From Astrocystis sublimbata (lineage: Eukaryota > Ascomycota > Sordariomycetes > Xylariales > Xylariaceae), in the NCBI GenBank assembly GCA_022453515.1, contig JAJNNY010000006.1, positions 496,001 through 560,000 on the forward strand: 64,000 nucleotides of DNA, read 5' to 3'. The notes under the pieces were generated by a model that saw nothing but the letters and a program-made list of their open reading frames with translations, was not told the origin of the DNA and did not search any database. This document shows, piece by piece, positions 33,778-45,881 of this stretch. The position numbers were made by a program, and so were the translations under genes. The stretch's first letter is position 1. Each line of letters begins with the position of its first letter.

Positions 33778-34904
33778 CAAGGGTGTTCTGTTCTCTTTTG
33801 TTTGTTTGGATAATGGTATTGTATAATAGGTGTTTGGTCAACTTGTTGGAGCATACACGATCTAACGATGAACTGCATTTCCGTGGCGTTTCTTTTGTTT
33901 GGTTTTTGGATGGCGATAGCGGTAGACAGTGGGTGTACGCGGTTTAACTTTAGTCATTTTTCGCTCCCCGTTGTCTCTCAGGTCTTTTGATATCTCTCGC
34001 TTTTCGGCGTGGATGCCACTTGCTTGCGCAGTGTAACGAGCCCATCTTATTGCATCGGTCTGCGGAAGGTTTCTGGAGCTCAAAAGCTGTCGTCTGCTAC
34101 CTGCTGTGGATCCCCGTTCTGCCATGCGCAACTCAATATTGAGATCACCTGCTGTGCTACTTTGTCTGATCGAGCACCAGGCAAGCCCAGTACCGTAACT
34201 TTTCAGAGCGAGTGACAGATTCAGTACTGGCCATAAGCCCTCAATAGCCTCAGCATAATCCAGTCGAATTTGACGAAGGGAACATTGCCACCGGTCTATT
34301 GTCTCAGGCGTTCCTATCGGAGACTGAAGCTCATCGTCCTTGTACCGTTTATAAAAGGCGAAACTGTAGGTAGGGAGAGGTCAAAGCCTTACCCCATGAT
34401 GGGGGACGTTTCTTGTCCTCTGGTTATGACTAGATGCAGTGTTAGTTAGCCCCGGTCGTTAGTGGGGCGGGCAATCCCGGTCACAAAACAGAATGATTGT
34501 GGTTGGGCATTGAACGTAGGTTGCCATCATCATCATTAACTTTTAATTTCTCTATCATCAGTATCCCTAACCGCAGAAAACTAGCCCAATGAGCTAAAAA
34601 GCGTATCAAAATATATACGTGAAAGGGAAACGCGGGAATAAAAAGAAAAATTGGGCGGCAAGCCCGTGACGCAGTACTAGATACTTGGCGTCGAGGATTG
34701 ATAAGAATACACGGATGCAGACAGATCAGGGCAGTTCCAGCACAGCTGTCCCCTCCCCTGCCCTCTCATCTGCCATCCAGTTTTGATTCTCCCACGTCGG
34801 GGAAATTATGGCTTAGAAGACAAAGCCAGAACCCCCTCGAGATGTTTGGGGTTCAATCTAAGGAATCCTTTCGTGGGGGTGTCGTATGCTGCCCACAAGT
34901 GCAT
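33778..34904. other. Convergent 3' flanks
   Basis: About 1.1 kb between the 3' ends of the CFEM-like gene and the TPT-family transporter. It contains a CATCATCAT run near 34529, and no gene that I can support. Confidence 0.5.
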
Positions 34905-36634
34905 TTATGCAGCGGGCGTAGGCAGAGATGAGGCTGGCACGCCACGGGACCAGCTCATAAATATTAAAACAACGAAGAAGAGGCCACCGCAGATGGCTCC
35001 AAGCTTGAAGCCAGCGGGGTTGCTACGGCGCACCTCGTTGATCGTCAGCTTGGCATCTGTGGTCATTTGCTGCAGCTTTTCAGCACCGAGCTTGTAGTAA
35101 ACAAGACCACCAAGAGCGATCGAGTAGCCGAAGTATTGCTGGAGCGTGACCGGGTCGCCGAAGATGGTCATGGAAGCAACAACCAGCAGGATGTCCTTGA
35201 GCACACCAGACATGGTGAGAACAACAGCATTGGTTTTGCCAATCTAGAACAGAATTAGCATTTGGATCGTTGAGGATTCGATACTTTGTGGCTGCACATA
35301 CCAGTAGCACGACAGACACGTTCAGGAGGAAGGCGACGAAAGCATTGGCGATCAGTGTGATCAAGCCAACGTGGAGAATGTCGGCCGATGTCATGCGGGG
35401 CAGTTCAATCAGAATGGTGAAAAAACCATTGATGACAGCGCATGCAGGGGCGTAGTCTAAGTCGAATTAGCTCGTGGTTCTTGCAGATCACCCGACGCAA
35501 AGCCGCGCGATACACGGCAATCAAAGCAAGAAATGAACACAAATATGCAGGGGTCGCTTACAGTAGACAGACACAAGAGGGTCCATCTTGAACTCGTCAG
35601 AGCTCAACAAACGTTGAACCATGACTAGTCGCAGTGCTTCACAGACAATGCCTGTAACCTGGACTAAATTGGGGGTTAGAGCAGTTCTGGCATCTGATAC
35701 GGGCAGATGGTAGCCTACTGATGAATCCCAGACCGTCAAACTTGAGCTCGCCGAAGGAAGCAATAGCTACACCAATGACAATGGCGGATACGTTGACGAG
35801 CTTGTTCAAGTTGGGAGCGGCCATGCCGAAGGCCCATGTAGCGAGCAGAGTGGCGACGGCGTTGGTGGCCTATAGCAATGCGTTAGTAAGCATGTATACT
35901 AGATGGGCCCTATCGGTGGATGTATTGCGACTGACCTTCAGCATCTGGATAAAGGAAACGCTCAGGTACAGGTAAGCAAAGTTACCGAAGATCAAACTCA
36001 AACTGAACATGATGCCAATGGGCACAATAGCCTTCCTGTGTCATTGGTCAGCATATGCGGCTGCATTTTCGCAATTTGCCGTCCAGATCCACTCACATAT
36101 AAGTGTTGGTGTTCATGGGCACCTTGTGGCGCGAATCAAGCGTTGTGGTGAACTTGGCCATGAGCTGTGTCATGAGCGTGGCAAACGCCATGTGCCATGT
36201 TGTCAAGAACAGGGCTAACGAGGAACCGATGTTAGAAGCCGCCGTATGCGCAGTCTGTTGGGGGCGCGCAAAGGTTTCTTGTTACTTACGAAAATCTAGT
36301 CAAGGTGTCAGTCAGTGCGTGCTCGTCACAACGCGCGCTTTTACGCTTTTACCCGGGAAAAGGGGGCAGTGGGCGCGCAAGTTGGCGAGGGCGGAAGGGA
36401 GACATACCGAACTTGGCGGTGAAGAGCACCCATTTGTTGAAAAGAATGACACTGGAACTGAGAGCAATCCATAGTCTGCGGCGACGGTCAGCATCTCGGG
36501 CTTCACCAAGGCGATTGTGTGCTGGACGGGCTGCTGTCGTACGCGATGTAGAAGGCAGGGTGGATGTTGCGGGTTGCTACTGGAGCGGCACCCACGCCGC
36601 TCTCGAGCTTCCGCTCGTCGTTAGGGGCACCCAT
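34905..36634 (-). CDS. Triose-phosphate-translocator family (TPT/DUF250) transporter
   Basis: Nine exons: 36634-36543, 36475-36408, 36295-36290, 36214-36097, 36035-35936, 35869-35719, 35663-35562, 35456-35302 and 35243-34905, giving 376 aa with every junction in frame. The third exon is a 6-nt microexon that supplies most of residues 54-56 (D-F-P), restoring the KF-DFP-LFLTTWH motif. Other family hallmarks are [15 protein letters not shown] near the start, [42 protein letters not shown] and a final [13 protein letters not shown]. About ten spans are expected in Golgi or ER membrane. TPT carriers exchange nucleotide sugars or phosphorylated metabolites; the substrate is not determinable here. 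ATG 36634 gives a 30-residue cytosolic leader before span 1; the longer upstream frame has no support. Confidence 0.92.
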
Positions 36635-39600
36635 CGCGAGAGGAAGGGTCTGGTCCGGAGGGCGTTGCGACGGGGAAGCGCACTTTTGCTCGGCTCGCGG
36701 GTCGCGGTTGTGGTGTTCGGGGGCGGGTGCGGGTGGGATGGTGAAGTCGCGAGGGTGAGGATAGGATTGTTGTTGAGAAATAGAATTAATTCTGGAGGAA
36801 AGCCAGGTGAAGGGAACCCGATATTTTTCATCTAAAACCAGACTGGAACAGGCGCAAGATCGGTACATGCCACCCTGGCTCGCCTGGAGCTGGCCCCTAA
36901 GAGCAGGGCCTACCTAGCATTAGTCCATCCCAGCTGAAGCAAGCCCACAATCTTGCTGTCTATACTGTACCTAGGCGAGTAGGTTAGGTACCTAGCCTGT
37001 AAGTCAGTACGTGCCGCGGGCTGCAGCGCCGGCAGCGGGCGATAAGCCCCACCAGGCACCCAGGGCCGAACCAGGCGAGCCAGGCCCATGCCAGGGCTGC
37101 CCCACCTCACCTAGCGGGCCTACTTAGGTACCTAACCTACCTGGTATGAGTATGTCGACAGTGCAGGACAGTGCTGGAGATTAGCTGATGGGGGATTTCT
37201 CGCCAGTCCCGCCAGTGATGTTGAGCAGCCACTCATCGTGGCATCTTGCCCGTGAGCTTGCGCAATTACCCGCCAAGACGCAAATGAACGGGAAATTAGA
37301 TGGGGCCCGGCCAACGTTCTATAGATCGACAGTGCTTACACGTTGCTTATAGCGCGCCTCTCTCGCCTCTCGAGGTGCTTTGACGGCTTTTGACGATTTT
37401 GACGTCACTCTCCAGGGCCAACCAGAGCCTGCCGATAAGCCCCTTTCCAGTGTCCGCTCCCACCCCACGTGCTATCAGCGTGCCTCTCGAGCCCTCTCAC
37501 CTGTCAGAAGCCTGTCATGACACTGTACCACTCTGTATTGTATGTACATGTCTAACGTGATCGACCTTCGCGAACCCTGCTGGCCCTAGCTCGACGAATG
37601 GTCTGCTTCCTGTCTTCCTGTTTCATCCCCAACCAGAAAAGGGGCTGGTTCGTAAGAATGGCCTGAGTTGGGGGGGGTTCCCAACTCACACTGCGAGGCA
37701 CATTTCAAGAATCTCCCCTTTAGGAAGATTGTGCCGCGTCTGCTCGTCTGGCACGCGTGTAGTGCAAGTGCAAATGCTTCGTCTAAATCACTGTCACACC
37801 CTGTCTTACAGGAGTGCTGATCCTTGTATACGCATGACGCGTTCTCTCTACGAGTATGAGTACTCCTGTAAGCAGTTCACCTTTCTGTTCCCCGGCATGG
37901 GAAGTTAGTTGTCGCTAAGGTCCTCTCTCTCCATCTTGATTGTATGCGTTTGTTATGCGTTTGCAGAAAAGCGCCATGGGGGTGGGGTGTTTGGGTTTGG
38001 GAATATACGAGTCTCACGCTCGCTGCCTGGCCAAGTCTCGAGTTTACGATGTTCCAATCGAGCCAGTGTCAAACGAACAACAACGGGGACTCGGGGGAGC
38101 AGTTCACCGCCCACCACGGTCAATACTTGGCTTGCTCGCACACGTGTATACATACACCCGACATATGTATATGTAGACCTTGGAAGTGTGTGCAATTACC
38201 TGAATCTGCCCTTCTGGTGTGTGGCAGGTAGAGTGGTGGTGTGTGTTACTCGTACTTCCTTACTTCCTTATTTCCTTACTTACATCTTACATACGTGTTC
38301 CGTACTACCGTAGCGCACCCATCATGGTCTTCGGGCTCTCCCTTTCCCTGCTAGACACGGCAAAACTCTCCGTGGGCGACCAGCGCTAGTTCGCTGGGCT
38401 CGCTGGAGAACCCAATTCTTGTTGCTGCACCTCGATCAAGCAGCAGCACAGGTGTGCAACCCACTGGAGCTATACGTGCTCTTCTTATAGCACGTCGCCC
38501 ATCGAGCTCCTCGTGGTTACATTGGCCAGGGCTATGGTCTCAACCTCGATGTGTGGATGTTGCTGTACACTCACTCATAATCAACGTATGTTAGCTCCAT
38601 GTTCGCCGACAATGGTGTCGAGTTAATCAATCAATATGTGATCGGCGCTGGTGTTTTTGTGGATAACCCCGCCGCCGGCATTCCACCTATTATCGGCCCA
38701 TTGCTCCCTCAAGTCAATTGATCTACCTAACTTGGTGATTAGTAACTACCTACAAAAGGTATAATCCCAGGTAGGTTGTTGGCTACTATCGCTTCTTCTC
38801 AACGCTCCATCTGACGTGTAAGTTTGCGATGGTGTCACCGCGCCATTACGGACATTATAACCTTGGCATGGTACCTATGTGCGTTTGGCTACCCAGGGAT
38901 TGAAACTCCTCCAGTTACAAACAACTTGGTCCTGCAGTGGGTGGTGTTCCGCAAGGCTGATGCCATTACAATACATTCCACCAAAGCCCACCACGAGGTT
39001 GCATTTTAGATCGCGACGTCTCCACCTGGCCATTTCAACCTTGCTTGCTCTTCTGCCCAAAGCGCACATATCTACGGAGTATATCGTTCAGTTTCTAAAC
39101 ACCCACCTTGTGCTCGACTACTCGTAGACATACGTAGTAGTATACACATACGAAGATGAGGGGCCTAGTCTAATGATATCGGGATCCACGGCCTTGTATC
39201 CCTGGTGCCATGCTAGCTGTTTACCGAGAGCATGGGACAGCTGAGCAGTTCCCCCGGACGAGTACTAGCCCTCGTGCTTTTCGACATACTCCCGATACTA
39301 TTGACTTATAATTCATACAATAAATTTCCCACTTAGCCACTTGTTCATTGGTCTGTTGTCCATTCAAAAACCGAGCCTGAGCTTGACATCTGCTTCAAGA
39401 TCACAAGCCAGCGAAGCTAAACGAAGGGCTAATTGAGCCAAGTTAACCTGAACCTGCCCAAGCACGTGTGGTCAAGGTTCAATGGCCTTACCCTATGACC
39501 ACCAAAAGTGAGGCAGGCGAGCAGGTACTCTGTGAGTGTCTCATGAGGTAATCACGACGGAAGCACACTGTATACAAATAGCTAGACTGGCAGCGTCCAC

Positions 39601-40086
39601 AACTTACCCAGTGCATCCCCAGGCCTCATCCCCAGGCCTCATCCCACTGCTATTTGTTCTTGTTTCCCCAAATTATGTGAATTTGAGGACCAACGTAGGT
39701 TCATGGCTCGTGCCAGGAGCTCATTTACGAACGAACTTACACATCACGTCTGTCCATGCCTATTTAGTTTAGATCGCGTCTACACGGACCTCCTAGCTTC
39801 CATCCAGTCGTGCCAGGCTCGCCAGGGACTGCAGTCTGCCGCAGAGCACTCAACTCTGTTTCACTATTCTCCGTTTGCATTGAATGTCGAAAGAGGCGAA
39901 TATCCCTCGCAAGACTTTTCGAGGAGCAGCCCCTACGGAAGCAAGACCTTTACATCCCCCTATGATCGAGAGCTTTTCTGTTCAATTATAGGTTCTAGAT
40001 CTAGATCTGGAGCCTGCGGCACTCTCCCAACGCCCGTACCTAACTCATCTTGAACCCTCAAAGCCAATTGTACTGGAACCGTCATC
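36635..40086. other. 3.4-kb intergenic region
   Basis: No supportable gene. It contains the promoter of the TPT gene, many GGTACC/AGGTAGGT clusters (36965-37145), a CTTACTTC-type simple repeat near 38255-38285 and a 13-bp tandem duplication at 39614-39639. The frame at 39703-40053, just before the RNase H gene, has no RNase H homology and stops before it. Confidence 0.5.
39614..39639. repeat. 13-bp tandem duplication
   Basis: CATCCCCAGGCCT occurs twice head to tail, followed by a third partial CATCCC. Confidence 0.9.
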
Positions 40087-40626
40087 ATGGTGTACCGAAT
40101 GGTTTTCCACGTTGACGGGGCTGTCGCGGCAATGGGCAGCCCGGCGCTATTGGAGCTACAGCCGTAAGTCTCCCGTCTTCGTTCTCTTGACGTCCGCCGA
40201 CTGACCTCGTCACAGTGCGTTCACAGACTGCGCTATGGCTCGCGGATCAAAACCCAACACTTGCCCTCGCATTATATAACACCAACCAATCAACGAGCTG
40301 AGCTCACCGCCATCATCATGGCTCTTGAATGGGCTCTGGAAATCGACCAAGAATTAGCAATCTCTTCACGTTTGGACGTCAAAATCCATTCCGACTCCAA
40401 ATACGCTGTCAATTGTATGAATGAATGGCTGTATAAGTGGTTGCAGAATGGATGGGTGACCGCAGCCGGTTACGACGTTGTCAATCGTGATCTCATCCAG
40501 ACAGCTTCCGATTTAGAGGATCGACTTCGAGAGCTTGGTTCAGTCAACTTCATATGGGTGCCACGAGAGCAGAACGTTGATGCTGATGAGTATTGCAACA
40601 GGGCACTTAACGAACAGTGCTATTGA
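40087..40626 (+). pseudogene. RNase H-like gene with a one-base frameshift in exon 1
   Basis: Exons 40087-40163 and 40216-40626 with a 52-nt intron (GTAAGT…CACAG). Exon 2 encodes a clear RNase H fold: LPSHYITPTNQRAELTAI (catalytic Glu), IHSDSKYAVNCMNEW (catalytic Asp) and WVPREQNVDADEYCN (final Asp). Exon 1 starts MVYRMVFHVDG, then leaves frame: the expected C-R-G-N-G-Q-P-G-A-I-G-A block is intact but only in the next frame, after a run of four G at 40117-40120 where five would be needed. Read literally, the protein hits a stop soon after the splice (about 48 codons). Either the gene is newly inactivated or the homopolymer is miscounted; the rest looks under constraint, which favours error or a very young lesion. 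An intact product would be about 162 aa and would cut RNA in RNA-DNA hybrids. Confidence 0.85.
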
Positions 40627-41890
40627 GCGTGATTTCCGGTGTGCCAAGCATCAATCTTCAAGACGATATTCTCCTCGGTCAGCCGACATGACCAATATTA
40701 GAACACACCTTCGCCCGGCGGAAACTAAGAAGACAAAAAAAAACCTGTGTCCCCGATAGATTTGTTATCTATGCCTAGTTGCCATCACTCGCCATTGTGC
40801 CATTCGTTTCCTAACATCACTATTGTCGGCAACGAGCGAACGGTCGACGCGACACATGCCTATGGGATACATGGGCTCCAGGCTTCCCCCTCCGAGACAT
40901 TTTCTGCTACTTCGAACTATTTCAGGTCACGTCAGACCCATCTGGTTAGAAGATGAGGAACCGCTATCCAGGTGTCCACCTTCGAAACCTTCGATACCTC
41001 TTCTCGTGAATGATGGTTTCCTATCTTCATGGGGAGACAACTGTCAAGCATTTCATAGACTGGGCCAGGGGCTACATTTGGAGAAAGAAGAGGCAACAAA
41101 GTGAAACCCTGGAAGCCGTTACAAGGATCTCCGGGCGACACCCGGGAGCATTGATAACTTTGATCCCTTCTACTCATGCGGGCATTCTATACCTCAATGA
41201 AGTAATTGAATGTGCCTTATGGAGTTGGAGGTGCGTTGGCAGTTCGACTGATATTAGTGCTGGGAACTCTAGAATGGGGGCATCCATATAAGTTTGGTGG
41301 TGATTTTTGTCTTTTCTACGAATCATTACATATGCTGGAGATTAGCCAGAAAGCGGAAAACTAATACATCTGAACAAACAATGGACCAAGTTGATATGTA
41401 AAGTGAAGTAATAGATTCCGAGACGCATATGAAAACGGGGCGGTCAGAGTTCCTCCTGGTCAAAGGCCTATCTTAAAGAATTGAAGAGGTGTAACGAGCG
41501 TAAGTACAACTAACTTGTGAATCGACACACCACCCTGCTACAGAGATTCCATACGAGCAATTTGATTAATTATAGGCCCATAACCATGCTTTGAATTCAC
41601 GAAATTCCACAATTATCGCAATGCATACAACATAAATTATGCAAATTCAACCTTAATTGCCTAAATTGTCACGAGCTCACGATCAGTTGTATGTATTCTT
41701 AGTCATTTGAAAGGCACCATTTCTATCATCACTTCTAATGGCTAAAATAAGCCTAACTCATTCTACAAGCTAATACAGCCTCCAACTCTGACGTAAGTGC
41801 GTCAAACTATCAGATATTTAAAAGCTTGTGGTTCATCGCGAGCTGCCTGCCTGCATCATATGCTGTTACCCCCTCTTCTTCTCCACAAAA
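40627..41890. other. Intergenic region between convergent small genes
   Basis: No supportable gene. Short frames at 40747-41291 are mutually overlapping and have no domains. The right half is AT-rich. Confidence 0.5.
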
Positions 41891-42281
41891 TTAACACGGG
41901 TGCTCATAGCAGTTGACAATGCAAGTGTTGCTGATGTGGGAGCACTGGTACTTGTGGCAACATGTCTCAATGTCCGAGTAAAATGTACATGGGGCTGTTG
42001 AGGTGGTGTGGAGAGATCTTGTCAGTAAATATCGCAGGTTTGTGTGTAAGAAGGAGGGCAAAGCTGGAAGGCTCTTGTGGGTTCATTCGGACCTTGAGCA
42101 ATGAATGTACACGAGGCAATCTTGGTCATTACTCACCTTTGTACTTGTTGCACACAGCGAGATCTGTGGGGCGTGGCTTTGGCCTGTCCTTGGGCTTGTA
42201 TGTGGTGGTAGCAGCAGCGGCAGGGCTTGCAATTGCGTCAGCTGCGAATGTGGCGATGGCAAGGAGTGTGGTGAGCTGCAT
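41891..42281 (-). CDS. Small cysteine-rich secreted protein with knottin-like spacing
   Basis: Two exons, 42281-42137 and 41994-41891, separated by a 142-nt intron (GTGAGT donor, CTGAC branch-like element, ctcaacag acceptor, phase 1), encode 82 aa. Residues 1-19 form a signal peptide (MQLTTLLAIATFAADAIA, probable cleavage after Ala). A Pro/Lys-rich linker of about 25 residues follows, possibly a propeptide. The mature end has eight cysteines in the order C-x6-C-x8-CC-x4-C-x6-C-x3-C-x4-C, ending on the last Cys. The first six fit inhibitor-cystine-knot spacing. I recognise no named family. Such proteins are often effectors, antimicrobial peptides or surface proteins, so function is open. Supporting the call, both exons are open, the join is in frame and Cys density is extreme. 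Confidence 0.72.
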
Positions 42282-44727
42282 ATTCGCTTGGTTGAAGGGG
42301 TAGTTATGTGCTTATGGGAAGGCAAGTAAAAGTGTAGAGCGATGTTGTCAATATCTATAACAATGGAAACAGGAGCGACACAGGCACACTTATATACAAA
42401 AAGGGGTTGTATCAGTCCTCGAGTATCGCAAGAAGGGCTAAGTTGACAGGATAAGACATACCCGCATTGCGTTATTCGTCGAAATCGGTCTAGAGTATTG
42501 GCCCCTCAGGTGCTCATCGGGGCCCAGCTACTAATTTCTCGGACAAGACGTGCTAAAGCGGCGCCAAGCCGTGAAAAGGCCGCAATGATGGTAGCTGGCG
42601 GCTGCCGGATTCCGGAGAGATCGAAGTCTAACGCACAATTGCTCGATCCGCGTGGTCAGAATCTTGGTATTGCAGCCGGCAGCCCTTGGCTTTGGATTTA
42701 TTATACAACTACGAGGCTGCTCCCACATGGGTCTACGACACTGGATCATAGGCTAGATGATGTACCTAGGTAGGTTACTTACTCACTCACTACCTAGGTA
42801 GCTTTGGAAGCAAGTGAACGAACCCCTGTGAGAAATGATGAAGATATAGAAGATCGAATCCCTGGTGAGCCAGAAAAGAAATCGTGTCTTGGTCAACAAG
42901 CCAGATGAGGATGGCAGCACTTATTATATGCGACCCTTGGCACCGATTGCCAAGTTGTCTAGTAGACGCAAGTCGGGTATAGAACTTTCTTGAGAGCGTC
43001 AACGCTAGCAAAACCAAGGTAACCTGAGCACTTGCCATTGCGTAGTGTGACTTGTCACATGAAATGTCTTGTGATAATCAAACAATAATTTTGGGACCAT
43101 GGAAGAGACTACGGCAGTCATCACAATGAGCACTACCCTACTCCTTCTTGAAACATCAAATTGATAGAAATTACATAAGAGCAAACAATCCATCTAGGTC
43201 CAGCATAACACATATTATTCCAATCCTGACAATTACTCTGATGATGATGGTGGTGGTGCTAGACTTTTTGATGGCAAGCAGTCTTGATGCGTTAGGACGG
43301 CTGTCCCAGCGCCCAATGATACATTTTTGAATAGGTATGTTCAGATGTTATACATAAACGAACTCTTTGATTGCAGTAAGATTGTCTTTCAGACCACAAG
43401 CATCTGAGCCGTCTTCTAAGAATTTTTACAGTAGCCCGCACACTCAGCTCGGACACTCTAATTTGAATACCCTCAGAATAATACATTAACTCAGCCCGTA
43501 TTCCAGTTCTGCAACTGTAGCATAGTGGCAGCAGGAGGCTTACAAATATCAATGGACCGAGAACTGGACGTCGAAGACTTGATTAGCAAACGACAGTGCT
43601 GACGCCATGCTGAACAGAGCATCCTCGATATGAAACTTCCTAGAGAAAGAGCCCCTGGAATGACCTCAGAGTAGAGCCTGGGTGGTAATTAGTTCACGCA
43701 CGATAAATAGGTTGACAGGAGACGATGTCGAATAATGCTGCCTTGCATGAAAAAGAGGCACGCAAGTAAGTCTAATTACATGCATCATACTCGTAAAAAG
43801 GAGGCACGCAACCATAATAGCAAATGACCTTTCTCCACTCAGGTCTGGGTGAGACATGTAGGTATACAGCAAATATATTTTAGGGGGACATTTTCGCATT
43901 CCGACCCAATGATTACCAAACAGCCCTTGCAGCTTCTGTACGAAACCTCATGAAATCTGTAATATTGACGCAAATTTGGAGACATCAAGACTCAGACCGT
44001 GTAAAGTTGTACGAGTCTTATATTGATCAGAAGGCAGACGATCAACATTCTCCAGATGGCGCTTAAATGGCAAAGATGGCTTGACAATATTGAGGAAATC
44101 GTTGTATCCGAATTACCCCCAGTGTTGAATAAATTTTGCCTCCTTCCTCTTTAGCTAGGACCTGTCGTGATTGAATCCTAGCGCAAGTTGATCTAACAAT
44201 AGAATGGAGAAACTAAGATCCCACCACCTTGTGGGTCACGGAGATAGTTCAACTGGCAAAGTATTTAGGCAGCCGAATTGCTGTGTAATGAAGTGAGTTG
44301 TAACCGATCCACTTACTTAACAAGTGGTTGTTATTAAAACGAAACACTGCTTCCAAATAAGGAGGGCATACATCACGGCAACCCCAACCAAGTTGGCTGA
44401 GCCAATGTGCTGCCGCCCTGCCATACGGGATAGTAACCTAATACACATAGAGCTTTTGATTGTGTACTTTCGCTCCAATAACCGCTGTTTCAACACCAGC
44501 GCCGATCATTCAATGCAAATGATTACCAGGGTGTCGGGTCACTAGATGTGATCGGCATATGGCGATGATAATGATAATCATGCAAGCCTTGATCCTACTC
44601 TAAAGCCAGTTCAAGCCTAAAATATTCGTGACTAGATCAGTTATATTTAACCTACCAATCCCACGTTTAATAATCGCAGACTCACAAGTTTGGATATTAA
44701 ATAACCATCTGCTATCTGTATCAACTC
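42282..44727. other. 2.4-kb intergenic region between divergent genes
   Basis: No supportable gene. It holds the promoters of the cysteine-rich peptide gene and the tyrosinase gene. Two TACCTAGGTA palindromes lie close together near 42.77 kb. From about 43 kb onward the DNA is AT-rich with only short frames. Confidence 0.5.
42763..42800. repeat. Paired TACCTAGGTA palindromes
   Basis: Two exact copies, 42763-42772 and 42791-42800, are separated by 18 bp containing ACTTACTCACTCAC. The pair could form an extended hairpin of about 38 bases. Confidence 0.85.
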
Positions 44728-45881
44728 ATGATGAGGTATATTCTAACTCTTTTGACGGCCCTATCGGTTTCCGCCGCGACGCGTCTGGTCCCATCGCAGA
44801 CAGTACACAATGCCCCTAACGAAGTACGTCAGATCGGAAAGCCCCTCCAAGCTCCTGGATATGATAATGGGACTCAGCAGTGTTCCCACACGAACACGCG
44901 AGTAGAGTGGGGAAACCTGACAGATCCCGATCGGACTTCGTTTGTCAACTCGATCAAGTGCCTTATGAAGGCACTGCCGAAAGTTGTCACGAATTTAACG
45001 AGTCGATACGATGAGTTGGTCTCTATCCATAACTCCATGAGCGCTGTAGTTCATCAATATGGCGTCTTTGTGGCGTGGCACCGCTACTTTGTCCATGGCT
45101 TCGAAAGTCTACTCCGCGATGAATGTGGCTATAAGTCACCTTTCCCCTGGTGGTATGAAATTCAAGATGTCGGCAACTTCTCTGGATCTAGCCTTTTTAC
45201 ACCGGAGTATTTTGGTTCCTTGCCTGTCTCGCATCAGCCTGAAGACCACGAGGCAGACAGTTTCTGTATCACGGATGGAGTAAGTGCCCCTACCAATAAC
45301 AGTATCGCACTTTCTGACTTTGTGTGACCAAACTAGGCCTTTGCCAATCGCACGGTGACTGTCGGTGTGTCCGAGCCACAATGTCTATCACGAGGCGAAG
45401 ACCAGAGGTTGAGCGCTCTGACTACGCTGGAAAAGCTCAACGAATGCCAAGCCAACGTAACCAAATTTTCCGATCATGAAGAATGTGTTTCGAATGGTAT
45501 TCATATCAGCACACACGCCGCCGTTGGCAAGATCATGGGTAATTTGCCCGCTTCGGTCAACGACCCTGCGTTCTTCATGCATCACGGATTCATCGACTGG
45601 CAATGGATGCGCTGGCAACGCGTAAATGAATCGCGGTACGAAGACAGTAAGTCATTCATCTCATCTATGTCGGTGCTGCTCACTTGTGTAGCGTTGCCAA
45701 GCATACTTCTGACGTCCAACTTGCAGTATCAGGTTGCTACTTCTTGGGTGATGAAGACGACTGCACGCCCGTGAGCTTAGACACAGTTTTGTCGGCTGAT
45801 GGAGTGTTTCCCAACATGACCCTGCGGGAGGTTATCAACCCGACTACTAACCCTTTGTGCTACGAGTATGACTTCTACTAG
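44728..45881 (+). CDS. Secreted tyrosinase-family (type 3 copper) protein
   Basis: Three exons, 44728-45279, 45337-45646 and 45727-45881, encode 338 aa; introns are 57 and 80 nt, joined at phase 0 and phase 1. Residues 1-17 look like a signal peptide. The CuA signature is complete: H109-x4-F-V-A-W-H118-R-Y-F-V-H-G-F-E126, with an additional candidate ligand H101. The CuB signature is also complete: D260-P-A-F-F-M-H-H267-G-F-I-D271, preceded by H240 and H244 in HISTH. Several N-glycosylation sequons (NGT, NLT, NFS, NVT) and cysteines suit an extracellular protein. Short fungal tyrosinases oxidise phenols, in melanin-type pathways or in peptide natural products. No UstY-like or precursor gene is visible. 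Two adjacent ATGs (44728 and 44731) make the start ambiguous by one residue. Confidence 0.88.

Noticed and set aside
36503..36868. Longer N-terminus for the TPT transporter (start at 36868)
   Set aside because: The extra 78 residues are Pro/Arg/Ser-rich and unlike the family; ATG 36634 gives the normal short leader.
39703..40053. Possible extra 5' exon of the RNase H gene
   Set aside because: It stops before the RNase H start, does not encode an RNase H block and has no fitting donor; it also cannot repair the frameshift.
40087..40626. RNase H as a retrotransposon remnant
   Set aside because: It has a spliceosomal intron and a stand-alone cellular RNase H layout; no reverse transcriptase, integrase or terminal repeats are nearby.
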